The position numbers were made by a program, and so were the translations under genes. DNA of 57,070 nt from Paulinella micropora (lineage: Eukaryota > Cercozoa > Imbricatea > Euglyphida). The DNA lies in NCBI GenBank assembly GCA_009731375.1, contig BJOX01000319.1:405853-462922 (forward strand), in the 5' to 3' direction. Positions 1 through 8,467 of this stretch are shown here, one piece after another (the stretch's first letter is position 1; each line of letters opens with the position of its first letter). The notes under the pieces are model-generated. The model searched no databases. It worked only from the letters and a program-made list of their open reading frames with translations, and was not told the origin of the DNA.

Positions 1-216
1 CCCCCCCCCGCTAGGGGAAAGCCTTGCTGAGTTCCCTCGTAAGCCAGTCGACGTATGCTTGTGCACCCTGGCAATCTCACCGGAAAACAGAACAAACACG
101 ACACTACACTTGCACAAGAAACACACGACACTGCTCGTTTCACACCCATGAAGGGCAGCACAAACACTGCTTGGTTAGGCTATACAACGAGGTCAACCAC
201 CGCAATTCGTTTGGAC
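1..216. other. Left edge, no gene seen
   Basis: The window opens with a run of C. An open frame continues upstream of the ATG at 217, but I see no motif or composition that supports coding here. Confidence 0.4.
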
Positions 217-678
217 ATGTCTGAGGGCACAGACACCAACATTCCACCCGCCACGGGTGAAGGCTTCACAACTCCAGCAAGGGGAGGAGGCAGAGGGGAG
301 GATGAACCAATCCCTCGCTCCCCGTGGAGAGGAGCAGATAACGGACGCGTGATCCCTGCTCGAACGATTAAGACTAGGATGGTGTCTGAACCATACCGTC
401 ATCGTTCAGAGGGGTGGCCGAAAACTCCGCTCGATGAGAAAGATCATGGTGTTAACCATCACGAGAACTCCGCAGTTCTTTTCCCTCATAATAAGTACGA
501 GGAGGAGGAATGGTTCAGATGCGTGTTTATTGAGGGGAAGGAAGTGGGTGTTGTAGGACTGATGAATCAGCTACACCCCAGCCTCACATTAAACGGCATC
601 ATGACCATCTTTCATCTCATCCAGCTTTACAAAGCTCTAGCTATTGCAACGGATACCCTGCTCGACGAAGCGTGGTAA
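217..678 (+). CDS. Hypothetical protein, 153 aa, unrecognised
   Basis: I do not recognise this protein. The ATG at 217 is the first Met after an unlikely low-quality leader and gives a polar, Pro/Gly/Arg-rich N-terminal half followed by a folded-looking acidic and hydrophobic C-terminal half (residues about 95-150, with a LTLNGIMTIFHLIQLYKAL helix). Its base composition is nearer 50 percent GC than the GC-rich viral genes from 2.2 kb on. Together with the next two ORFs it forms a same-strand group with short spacers, so it may belong to a separate insertion. It could be an endogenous viral element of another type or a host gene fragment; the sequence does not decide. Confidence 0.35.
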   Translation: MSEGTDTNIPPATGEGFTTPARGGGRGEDEPIPRSPWRGADNGRVIPARTIKTRMVSEPYRHRSEGWPKTPLDEKDHGVNHHENSAVLFPHNKYEEEEWFRCVFIEGKEVGVVGLMNQLHPSLTLNGIMTIFHLIQLYKALAIATDTLLDEAW

Positions 679-734
679 ATTAACCACCAAAAGTATCCCG
701 CTCTGGTGAATACTTTATTTGTTGACAGGGATAA

Positions 735-1238
735 GCAACCCGCCCTCACCTTTGCAATATTACACCACAGAGGAGGACAAAGAACAATGCCACTGACATA
801 CGTTGGCCAAACTCGGCTGGGCTGTTAGCCTTGGCTGCTGAACTCCAGGCTTGGAACGTCGTAACGGCACGAAACCTGAGGAATGCGGTCACCGTGTGGG
901 ACCTCACCCTATTGGAAACCAAGAGTTGGCGACAACACCCTCTCCCCCCAGGGGACAGTGGACCACAATCGTCACCGGTGCGTGATACCCTACTAAATGA
1001 GGTGCTCGACACACTCGAGCAGGGTACCCCTCCGTTCACATGGGTGGTTAAGATGGTTGTGAAGTTCAAATATTATAAGTGCAACATGCAATTCGAAAGG
1101 TATGTCGTAGACGGGAAGGCGATAGAGGAAAAGCTGGTCCCCCATGCGGCCGTCAAGCTCTACTGGTACAATTATTGTGCTATTTTGAGCTGGTGGCAGA
1201 CGATAAGCGACATCCTACGGATTCAATATTATTGCTAA
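735..1238 (+). CDS. Hypothetical ORF, start codon not found, unrecognised
   Basis: The frame is open from the TAA at 732 to the TAA at 1236-1238 and reads like protein, with several Trp and Tyr residues and a C-terminal segment rich in aromatic residues (LYWYNYCAILSWWQ). No in-frame ATG lies in the first half, so either the start has been lost or it begins with a non-ATG codon; a TTG at 831 is possible but unsupported. The stop lies 4 nt before the ATG of the next ORF, which suggests a compact transcription unit. Function unknown. Confidence 0.3.
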   Translation, partial: ATRPHLCNITPQRRTKNNATDIRWPNSAGLLALAAELQAWNVVTARNLRNAVTVWDLTLLETKSWRQHPLPPGDSGPQSSPVRDTLLNEVLDTLEQGTPPFTWVVKMVVKFKYYKCNMQFERYVVDGKAIEEKLVPHAAVKLYWYNYCAILSWWQTISDILRIQYYC

Positions 1239-1242
1239 CGAA

Positions 1243-2415
1243 ATGGTCGTTACATATAGTGGTGATAGGAAACCCACTATCATACCGAAAGGGATGACAT
1301 TTGTAATGTTCCACAAGGTATTTGTTGGCCCGCCTAAGGGAAACAGTGACGGTGGTGGCCGAGAACGACCCCCAACCCCCACTGAGAAACCAAAGTCGGC
1401 CAACAGTAAGCTTGTCGAACAAGCGTTGAAACGGCTCGACAACGCCACGTCGTTCGATTATGGCAAGTACAATCCTCAGCTCAACATCGAGTTTGGCGAG
1501 GGTATTATATTGTTATTTGGATACACATGCCTCGATAGCACAGTGGGGCAATTCAGCTTGAATGAGGCTGATACCAAACAAATAATAGCAAATAAAGCCC
1601 GTCGTTGGGCATCACAGGATATGCTCACAAACCGGTTGGCCCTTTGGGACGAAGAAGCCGCTAGGTTGATCCAGACGGGGCAGTTGCGAGCCCCCATGAG
1701 ATCTCATGACCTACTCGAGCAGTTCGTCCGAGGGGCAGACTGGGGGTATATGTGTGATGCTGACATAGTCGAGGACCTCGTGTCGGCTATGGCACAGAGG
1801 ATGTGGGAAGCGAACATCGCCCACAATGAGATAGTAGACCTCCCACAAAAGCTAATCACGCCCCTTGTCAGAGCGGATCTGACGACGTTGTTGATGGCAG
1901 TGCTCAAGGGCATAGCTAGAGCAACAACCGCCACTGGCCGAACGACAGGCGAATCATACATTCTGCAAGTATTATCAGAGGCGCAAAACGCCGACGATAA
2001 GACGTTCAAGCTCAAAAGCTTTCGTCTTAATCGGCTTGTCGAGATTCGTAAGTGGGATAAGTCTTTTGTGGATAAGATATTCGGGCCTGTGAGTAACCAG
2101 GAGGAACGCCTGAGAAGGGCATCAATCCTGCTACAGGCTATGCAAACTGTGGGGCTTACGTTGCTGGATCATCAGCCGAAGGCAAACGAACCCCAGTTTG
2201 ATTCTATCGTTTGTCACATCCACTTCATGGGGAGATTACTCGCATACGGGGCCCAACTCCTATCAACGATCCTCATCGAGCTCGTCCAATCCATACTGGC
2301 AGTCATCGTCGAGCTCTTCAAGCTCCTCGAACCCCTATTGGGGCCAGAATTACAACACAGGTTCGGGACGATCGCCGAGTACATACACACCTACATCTCC
2401 TCCAGCGGGCGGTAG
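1243..2415 (+). CDS. Hypothetical protein, up to 390 aa, unrecognised
   Basis: A long uninterrupted ORF starts with ATG just after the preceding stop. Residues about 45-330 look like a helical globular protein (for example LEQFVRGADWGYMCDADIVE). I recognise no family motif. The last 55-60 codons (from about 2240) overlap, in another frame, a Ser-rich stretch that clearly belongs to the following fibre-like gene, so the true protein may end where two DNA sources were joined near 2.2 kb and the terminal residues may be accidental. Codon use is less GC-biased than in the viral block. It could be a capsid or nucleoprotein of an unrelated element. Confidence 0.4.
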   Translation: MVVTYSGDRKPTIIPKGMTFVMFHKVFVGPPKGNSDGGGRERPPTPTEKPKSANSKLVEQALKRLDNATSFDYGKYNPQLNIEFGEGIILLFGYTCLDSTVGQFSLNEADTKQIIANKARRWASQDMLTNRLALWDEEAARLIQTGQLRAPMRSHDLLEQFVRGADWGYMCDADIVEDLVSAMAQRMWEANIAHNEIVDLPQKLITPLVRADLTTLLMAVLKGIARATTATGRTTGESYILQVLSEAQNADDKTFKLKSFRLNRLVEIRKWDKSFVDKIFGPVSNQEERLRRASILLQAMQTVGLTLLDHQPKANEPQFDSIVCHIHFMGRLLAYGAQLLSTILIELVQSILAVIVELFKLLEPLLGPELQHRFGTIAEYIHTYISSSGR

Positions 2416-4794
2416 TCCCAATCCATATTTGCAGCAAACCAACTCGGGATTTCAATCGCCACCACCAGTGGGTTTGACATCGCCGGTGGCCAGCTCGCGA
2501 CAGGGGCTTCTAGCTCACTGTCACTCAGCGAGGCAGGAGGCACCAGCACGCTTTCCGCTCCAGCGTCTGGCTCTTCTGCACTCAAGCTGCCGACCGCACT
2601 GCCAAGCAGCACCAGCTTGGTGTCGCTGGGCTCCGACGGCGCGCTGCTGCACGGGGACCAGGCCATCTCCCACGGTCTGAGCCTTGTATCCACTCCGTAC
2701 GTGAAGAAGCCCGACAGCATGACGAGCAACAACTGGAACGGCCTGGTCGCGAGTGCGTCCACTTCCGGGAACGGCCATGCGTACGACGGCTTCAATACAG
2801 GCTCAAACTCTTCTTGGCAGAGCAACACTAGTACCTACAATGCCACGAGCGGCGCCTACACCTCCGGCTCCAGCAAGACGTTTTCGGGTGTAGCGTACTC
2901 AGGAGAGTGGCTCCAACTAGATTTTGGCACCGGAGCCGTCCTGCAACAGTACTACCTGCAAGCACACTCCAGTGGTCTGGATAAATCACCCAAGACATGG
3001 CAAGTGGGCACGTCGTTAGACGGCACTACCTGGACGCTGTGGTACACTGGTTCGTACACCTTTATCGATGGCAGTTCCGTCACCTTCGCGCCGACCGACA
3101 ACGCTAGGGCCGCCCGGTACGTGGCCATCGTGGTTGCTTCCATGAAGGGAGGAGGAAGTTCCAGCTTGTGTGCAATTAACCACTTTGGTTTTGACTGCAC
3201 CTCGTACTTCTCGATCAAGAACATCTCGGCGCCGCTAGCCAGCACTGACGCCACCAACAAGGCCTGTATGTGGACTCACACACACATACGTCGCCGCTGA
3301 CGATCGGCACCTCTACGATTGCGAGCACCGGGACGGTTGCGCTGAGTCTGCCCAGTGCGCTGCCGTCCAACACGTCGTCTCCGTGTCCAGCGGAGGGCAG
3401 CTAGCCGCCTCTTCTGTCAGAGTGCCTGCTAGCCTGCCCGGCTCGACGTCTCTGGTAACGCTCGACTCTAATGGCCAGCTTGCCACCGGGGCGGCCAGCT
3501 CGTTGTTGCCAACATCCACGCCGGCCCAGACTGCCGTTCTGAGCCTGACTTCTGCAGGACAGATGGTGTCCCAGAGCACTTCCACCACGGTCGTGACTTC
3601 TGGCTCGGTGGCGCTGCGACCTGGACTTCCATGTCGGCCTATACGCCTACCACAGACACTAACTGGGCGGTCAGCCACTCTTCCGCAGTTGTAAACTACG
3701 AGAGCTATAGAGCTTTCAATGGTATCGCTGCCGATGGTTGGACTAGCCTCAGCAACTACAACTCGGACGGGAGTATTAACACGACAAACAACGCCGTTAC
3801 CAACGTAGGCGGCAGCACCATGTACGGCGAACACTTTACGCTCGAGCACAAGCGGCGCCGGTACAGAATCACGAGCTTCGCGTTGACTAATACTTCCACT
3901 CTTAGTGCCTCAACTAGAAGCTTCTCGTTGGTGGGATCGGACAATGGTAGTACCTGGACACTAGTCTGGTCCGGTAACTTCTCTTTTACCTCGATGTTGC
4001 AGACCCTGAACTCGAGCGCGCCCGCTTCGACCGCGTTCTATTACTACCACCGGTTTATTGTCACTGCGGTACATTCGAGTGTCGCGGCCAGCGTGGGGAC
4101 TTTTGCACCCGTCATTGCGTCCGAGGGCGTGTCGGTCACTGCCACGGGCCTTACAGGCGTGGATTCGATCATGTGCGGCAAAAACACACTGAAGCTGCCG
4201 ACCGCGCTGCCCTCTGCCGGCACGGACCGTGTGCTCCAAATCAACGACCTCGGCGAGTTCGAACTGGGCACCTGGGACTACGGCCACTGGCTGTGCGAAA
4301 CAGTGCTGACTTTTGCTAATGGTACTGCCAGGATCATAACTTACGACAACACGGTGAGAGTCGCGCCTTCTTTCGGCAATATCACTCGCTTGACTAGCAA
4401 CTCAGGCAAAGCTTCTTCCAGCTACACTATGTTCCAGAACACTTCGGGCATGACCAGGAAATGGCTCGTTGATGCCTGCGTCAAATTCAAAAACACTGTT
4501 GGGAGCAGTCCCATCACCGCCGAGGCCTGGGTCGAGAAGAGCGCTGACAGGCCGGCCAGCAACGTGGCGATCGCGACGGTGCGCTGGCTACACTCTACTG
4601 CTTTCAGTAACGGTAGTGCTTTTAACGGGCAGTATGCGACAGTGAATCTATCTGGCATAGTAGAAGTGGCCGCGAACGAGTACATCTGGATCGAGGTTTA
4701 CGGAGGTACAGCAACTGCCGTAAATTACATTGCAAACATTGGATCAGCCGTCTATGAAAGAGGCTTTGTGTCTATCACGGAGATTCCGAGCTGA
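2198..4794 (+). pseudogene. Fibre-like virion surface protein with discoidin (F5/8 C) domains, frameshifted
   Basis: The reading frame changes at about 2.48, 3.26-3.29, 3.38 and 3.64 kb, yet each segment continues the same kind of protein. The start has a Ser-rich repeat (two copies of SSSSSNPYW), followed by short repeats built on LPTALPSSTSLVSLGSDG and LPSALPSNTSS, as in algal-virus fibre shafts. Two segments, around 2.68-3.2 kb and 3.63-4.1 kb, read as discoidin-like beta domains (YSGEWLQLDFG...TWQVGTSLDGTTW; and FTLEHKRRRYRITSF...SLVGSDNGSTWTLVW). Known discoidin domains bind glycans or membranes, so a host-attachment role is inferred. One shift sits in a CA-repeat and others may be sequencing errors, but the number argues for decay. 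It ends at TGA 4792-4794. Confidence 0.6.
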
Positions 4795-4797
4795 TTT

Positions 4798-4835
4798 TTT
4801 TTTCTTTCGAGTCTGTATTTTTTAATTAAAAAGAA
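4798..4835 (+). promoter_or_regulatory. A/T-rich spacer typical of this viral block
   Basis: A T8 run followed by TTTTTAATTAAAAAG directly precedes the ATG at 4836. Similar short A/T-rich spacers with TTAAAA or ATAAAA precede other genes (8460, 9690, 14820, 21415), so this may be a shared promoter or end signal. The assignment is by position only. Confidence 0.35.
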
Positions 4836-5123
4836 ATGAACGCGTTGCGACAAGCACTAGCCGAGAACGAGAACAAGCTGGCCGCCTGCCTGGCCCGCCG
4901 CCGGATCCTGGCAGTAGAACGAGAGAAGTTACAGTTGCAGATCGCACTGTGCGAAAAAGTCTGTGATTGCAAGGTGATGCGCGAGCAAGTTAAGACGCTT
5001 ATCCAACAACAAGAGGAGGCAGAGGCGGCAGCAGCCGAGGCAGCCGCCCACGCGGCCGTCGAGGCCGAAATTGCACTAGATGAGACGGTCGTGGACATGC
5101 TGCCTGACACCATCAATGGCTAG
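4836..5123 (+). CDS. Small coiled-coil protein, 95 aa
   Basis: An intact ORF starts with ATG 11 nt after the A/T-rich spacer. Residues about 1-75 have heptad-like spacing of Leu, Ala and charged residues (NENKLAACLARRRIL), then an Ala/Glu-rich stretch and a short acidic end. It is probably a helical, oligomeric virion or scaffold protein, but no family is recognised. Its TAG stop overlaps the TAG stop of the convergent ribonucleotide reductase gene in the palindrome CTAG. It has no frameshift, unlike its larger neighbours. Confidence 0.6.
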   Translation: MNALRQALAENENKLAACLARRRILAVEREKLQLQIALCEKVCDCKVMREQVKTLIQQQEEAEAAAAEAAAHAAVEAEIALDETVVDMLPDTING

Positions 5124-6097
5124 AAGTCCTGGTCTAGGCCCCATTCGGGCTCCTTGGCCGGCACCCGCGCGTACTTGCTCACTCTTTTCTCAAGAAAGTT
5201 GGTCTTGCCTACCACGCCTAACTGCTCCATGAAGGGCAGCGGACACTTGGCCACTCCGTACAGCTTTTCGCTCAGGCCCAAGTTCTGCAGCAGGCCGTCC
5301 GCCACAAACTCGACGTAGCGCTCCATCAGCGTGGCGTTCAGGCCTAGCAAGGCCACTGGCAGCGACTCGCTGATGAACCTCCGTTCGACCTCGACACAGC
5401 CCGCCACGATCTGGAAAATGCGCGACATCTGCAGCTTGTTCGACACGTGGTGCTTGTACAAGTAGCACGCGAACAGGCCGTGCTGTGTTTCGTCCCGCGC
5501 AATAAACTCGTTCGAGGTGCACAGGCCTTGTAGCAGGCCCGGGTGCTTTTGTTTTAGCCAAAAGATGGAGGCGAAAGAAGAGGCGAACTGGACAAGCTCA
5601 ACACAAGCGAACGCCACCAGCCGCTCGGCAAACGAAGACCGGGCCGGGCTGAGCCACTGCAGCGCCCATTTTGCTTTCTATGAGACGGTCGGGACCTGCG
5701 TGATCGCATTGAACAGCTTGTCCTTCTCTTGCTGGTCGCTGATGATCGTATCGATCAACAGGCTGTAGGTCCGCGAGTGTTCGGCTTCATTAAAGATCTG
5801 GTAAGAATAAAAAAGTCTAGCTTCACTGAACTGCACCTCGGCCAAAAAATTAGCGGCCAGGTTCTCTTGAATGATGCCGTCGCTCGAGGCAAAAAAGCCA
5901 AGCACCATCTTAATAAAATGCTGTTCGTCCGCGCTCAATTTCTTGAAATCGGCCTGTTCCCGGCTTAGGTCTAGCTCATCTGCTGTCCAGAACGACCGCA
6001 GGGAAGCTTCATAGAATGAATACAGGTCCGGACGCCGTATCGGGAAGAGAAAAAATCGCGATTCTTCCAGCACGAGCAGTTTTTCTTCAGTGTCCAT
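5120..6097 (-). pseudogene. RNR2: Ribonucleotide reductase small subunit (R2), one in-frame TAG
   Basis: R2 carries the di-iron/tyrosyl radical that drives reduction of ribonucleotides to deoxyribonucleotides with the large subunit. About 325 codons, the normal size for short viral R2. Visible motifs are WTADELDL (first metal ligand), QENLAANF (Glu), EARLFYSYQ with the radical Tyr, EAEHSRTYS (ExxH), then SFAERLVAFACVE, RDETQH (ExxH), and the C-terminal tail GLDQDF that binds the large subunit in this family. A TAG at 5678-5680 splits the gene after residue 139, but both halves are in the same frame and fully conserved, so only one substitution (CAG to TAG would explain it) separates this from an open gene. 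No large subunit is seen in the window. Start ATG at 6097. Confidence 0.92.
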
Positions 6098-6205
6098 TCT
6101 TTCAGTTGCATATTGTCCAGTTTCAGCCAGGCCATCCCCCTTTTAATACTAAAGGAAAGAGGATATATTTTTTTCTTATGGCGCAAACAAAACAAAGAAC
6201 GAATC

Positions 6206-6553
6206 ATGTTGCAAAGACGCAAGACCGAACAACGGCTGATGCCCTCGTCGCAAGAGTCCATCACCGTAACCTCGCACGAGCTCGCACTCGAGCTCAAGCG
6301 GACATACAGCGATTTCAGCTGGCAGTCGGTGCCGCAGCTCATTGTTCACGGGGTCAAGTACCTTGCTCTCTATATTAATCATACTGGCGAGGAGAAGAAG
6401 CAAATCCTTATTTCAGTCCTCGTGGACTTGTGCCCCGACGACAACGTGGACAAGCTGATCCCGCCCGTGGTCGACGTCATCTGGGAGCTCGTGAAGGCCG
6501 CCCTCGCTTCCAACTGTTGCGAGCTGTGTCCCAAGGTCTGCACGGTCATGTAG
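6206..6553 (+). CDS. Conserved-looking 115-aa viral protein, function unknown
   Basis: I chose the ATG at 6206 because it follows an A/T-rich spacer; the upstream in-frame Met at 6113 lies in the spacer and the R2 leader. The protein is compact and helical, with a central SWQSVPQLIVHGVKYLALYI segment, an acidic VDLCPDDNVDKLIPPVVDVI segment and four Cys near the C-terminus (CCELCPKVC). I recognise no named domain. It converges on the SLATT-like gene and overlaps its 3' end by 8 nt. The frame is intact. Confidence 0.6.
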   Translation: MLQRRKTEQRLMPSSQESITVTSHELALELKRTYSDFSWQSVPQLIVHGVKYLALYINHTGEEKKQILISVLVDLCPDDNVDKLIPPVVDVIWELVKAALASNCCELCPKVCTVM

Positions 6554-7208
6554 GCATCGGGATCAAGTGTCTGCCCAGCGTCACGGGCGTGCCCCGGTGG
6601 ATCCTGACCGGGTCGCCGCTGGTTACCACCTGCGCGCGCGCTTCGGCCAGCTTCTCGCGGTCCAGGCGATGAGCCCACAACACTGGGCCTGGTATGACCT
6701 GCTCGTTCGAGCGCACCTTCTCTAGCGCCATGGTAATCTTGACCAGCAGCACGTCCGCTGCTAATCTAAAGCGCCTCTTTTTGGCCATTTCGACTGACAG
6801 CTCGTTCTTGACCATCTCAAACAGGATCTCGCAGGAGAAGTGGCGCTCTGCTTTTTGCCCAAAGTTGAAAAATGAGTTGATGCCGGAGATGATGGCCAGC
6901 AGGATCAGGCAAGTGACAGATACCCAGTCGTAGCCCGCCCGGCCCGCTTCGCACGCCTTGAAGCCGAAGTTGCCGACGATAACGGAGCAGATCGCCGGCA
7001 CTATAGTAGCCAGCAGCCCGAAGATCAGGAACTTGTTGTAGTACAAATAGCCAGCTGACTTGTTGAGGCGCGCGTGCAGCGCGCATTCGTCCACCACGCT
7101 GGCAAAATAAGACTCGTGGCGCGATGACCATTTTTCTTCCTCTCGCTTTACGTCCGAGTCATCCGAGTCATGCGAGTCCTCCCGCGGCATCACGACTTTC
7201 TCGTTCAT
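6546..7208 (-). CDS. SLATT-like two-helix membrane protein, 220 aa
   Basis: The layout matches the SLATT/DUF4231 group: a polar N-terminus, two hydrophobic helices at residues about 59-79 and 95-113, a conserved-type NSFFNFGQKAERHF motif right after helix 2, and a charged helical tail. In bacteria SLATT proteins are predicted pore-forming effectors linked to nucleotide-sensing systems; in viruses the role is unknown, and a virion or host-membrane role is only inferred. The N-terminal 30 residues are very acidic with Asp/Ser repeats. ATG at 7208 follows a T-rich spacer. The gene is intact and overlaps its convergent neighbour by 8 nt. Confidence 0.5.
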   Translation of the reverse strand: MNEKVVMPREDSHDSDDSDVKREEEKWSSRHESYFASVVDECALHARLNKSAGYLYYNKFLIFGLLATIVPAICSVIVGNFGFKACEAGRAGYDWVSVTCLILLAIISGINSFFNFGQKAERHFSCEILFEMVKNELSVEMAKKRRFRLAADVLLVKITMALEKVRSNEQVIPGPVLWAHRLDREKLAEARAQVVTSGDPVRIHRGTPVTLGRHLIPMPT

Positions 7209-7249
7209 TTTTCTTTTTTCGTCTGTTAAAAGAAAGTTTGTGACAAGAT

Positions 7250-7526
7250 TTAAATTTTCGTCTTCTTCTTCTTTCGCCTGGCCGCTTTTGGCTTGAAGGC
7301 CGGCACACCGGAGCTGTTCTTCTTCTTCTTGGTCAGGGCCATCAGGTAGCGCGTGTACTCGACTGGGTCGTGGTGGTGCTGCTCGACTGGGTCCGGTGGC
7401 GGTGCTGCTGCCGCTGCCGCTGGTGCTGGTGGTCTCCTGCGTGGCCCGGAATTGGGTCGTCCGTAAGCCGCCTTGGCACTAGCTACACGATGTTTTGATA
7501 TCGGATCGGGGGCCACGACCGGACAT
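7250..7526 (-). pseudogene. Small basic protein, start in a shifted frame
   Basis: The main frame (7250-7516) encodes a short Pro/Ala-rich protein ending in a strongly basic tail (KAARRKKKKTKI), as in DNA- or RNA-binding virion peptides. It has no in-frame ATG. An ATG at 7526 opens another frame beginning MSGRG, and the two frames meet at a C5 run, so a single homopolymer length change would join them. Whether this is a sequencing error or a mutation is unclear. The MSGRG start resembles histone tails, but nothing else does. An A/T- and purine-rich leader lies upstream. Confidence 0.45.
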
Positions 7527-7583
7527 ATCGTTTTTTTCTCGCTTTCTCTATATCTTCTCTTCTCGTGAAGATTAAAAAAGATT

Positions 7584-8407
7584 TCACGCCTTGCTCAGCA
7601 GCATTTCCCAGTCTGCTCCATTGAGGTCAACCTTGTCGCGCGTGTCCGGCGACACGACCTGGATGTTGAGATACTTGGTCGGGCTAGGAAAGTAGACGTG
7701 CTGGTCGTGCCTGTCCTGGGCGCTAGACTGGTAGCCACCGCTCGAGGCCAAGAACGGAATGATCAGGCTGGCCGAGTGATCCTTGGTACCGCGCGTGACG
7801 CTGCCGCTGTTGCTGTTCCACACTTCCTAGAAGCCGCCGACCGAGTAGGCCAAACTCGAGCACTCCTTGATCCGGATGCCAAGGCTAGTCGGCAGGCCCA
7901 GCGCCACCACGTTGGGCAAGACCCTGGTCTGCCCCTGCGTCAGCCAAGTCTCTGCGTCCTGGGCCGAAGTCTCGAAGCCGAGCACCGCGAGTGTTGGATT
8001 GCTTGCAGTAGATCTTGAACTCTGCGCCGGCGCTCAACGTAAACTGTAGCTTGAGGTGGGTATCGAGGTACGTGATGCCGATCGTCTGCCCGGGCTGCAC
8101 GTACCCTTCGTTGATCAGCAAACTCTGCAGCGCGTCGGCCAGGGTCTCCCCAGTGTAATTCTGTGACGGGATCGTGATGGTCACGTCGCCCGTGGCCGTG
8201 CTGGTTAGGTACAGCTTGTTGTTTTTCGAATTCACGTTGTACAGCGCGTTGGGGACCGTGGCCCAAATGAGCTTGTACCGGCCCTCGATAGCCTCCGACA
8301 AACTTTAAGGTAGCCGGAACTCGGCGCTGTCGCCCGCTCCGTGTACCTTGTCCCGGTCCTTGCTCCTGCAGCAGGTTCATTTTGCTAATGTTGCGCAGGG
8401 AGCTCAT
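7584..8407 (-). pseudogene. Penton-like or minor capsid protein, broken by shifts and stops
   Basis: Pieces in three frames form one protein of about 270 codons. The start is MSSLRNISKMNLLQ; then comes EGRYKLIWATVPNALYNVNS, a TITIPSQNYTGETLADALQ segment and an IGITYLDTHLKLQFTLSAGAEF segment. After the second shift comes TLAVLGFE, and the gene ends with KYLNIQVVSPDTRDKVDL. This order, with a WATVPN(A/T)LYNVN stretch, an ITIP..NYT stretch and an LGF motif, is what I associate with single-jelly-roll penton or minor capsid proteins of polinton-like and large DNA viruses; the assignment is by pattern. Breaks: frameshift near 8.35 kb, TAA at 8305-8307, frameshift near 7.99 kb, TAG at 7827-7829. Confidence 0.6.
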
Positions 8408-8467
8408 TTTAAAAAAAAACTTATTTTCCCGGTCACTAACTACTAACAAATAACAGAGAATAAAAAA
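8408..8467. promoter_or_regulatory. Divergent A/T-rich promoter region
   Basis: Sixty nucleotides separate the divergent starts of the penton-like gene (ATG 8407, minus) and the virion protein (ATG 8468, plus). Both edges carry A runs next to the ATG (A9 at 8411-8419 and ATAAAAAA at 8461). The region must hold both promoters, but no defined element can be named. Confidence 0.45.

Noticed and set aside
6016-6378. Plus-strand ORF over the R2 start region
   Set aside because: It is antisense to conserved R2 codons and has no protein-like pattern.
7250-7526. Viral histone, from the MSGRG start
   Set aside because: Only the first five residues match; no histone fold or repeat follows.
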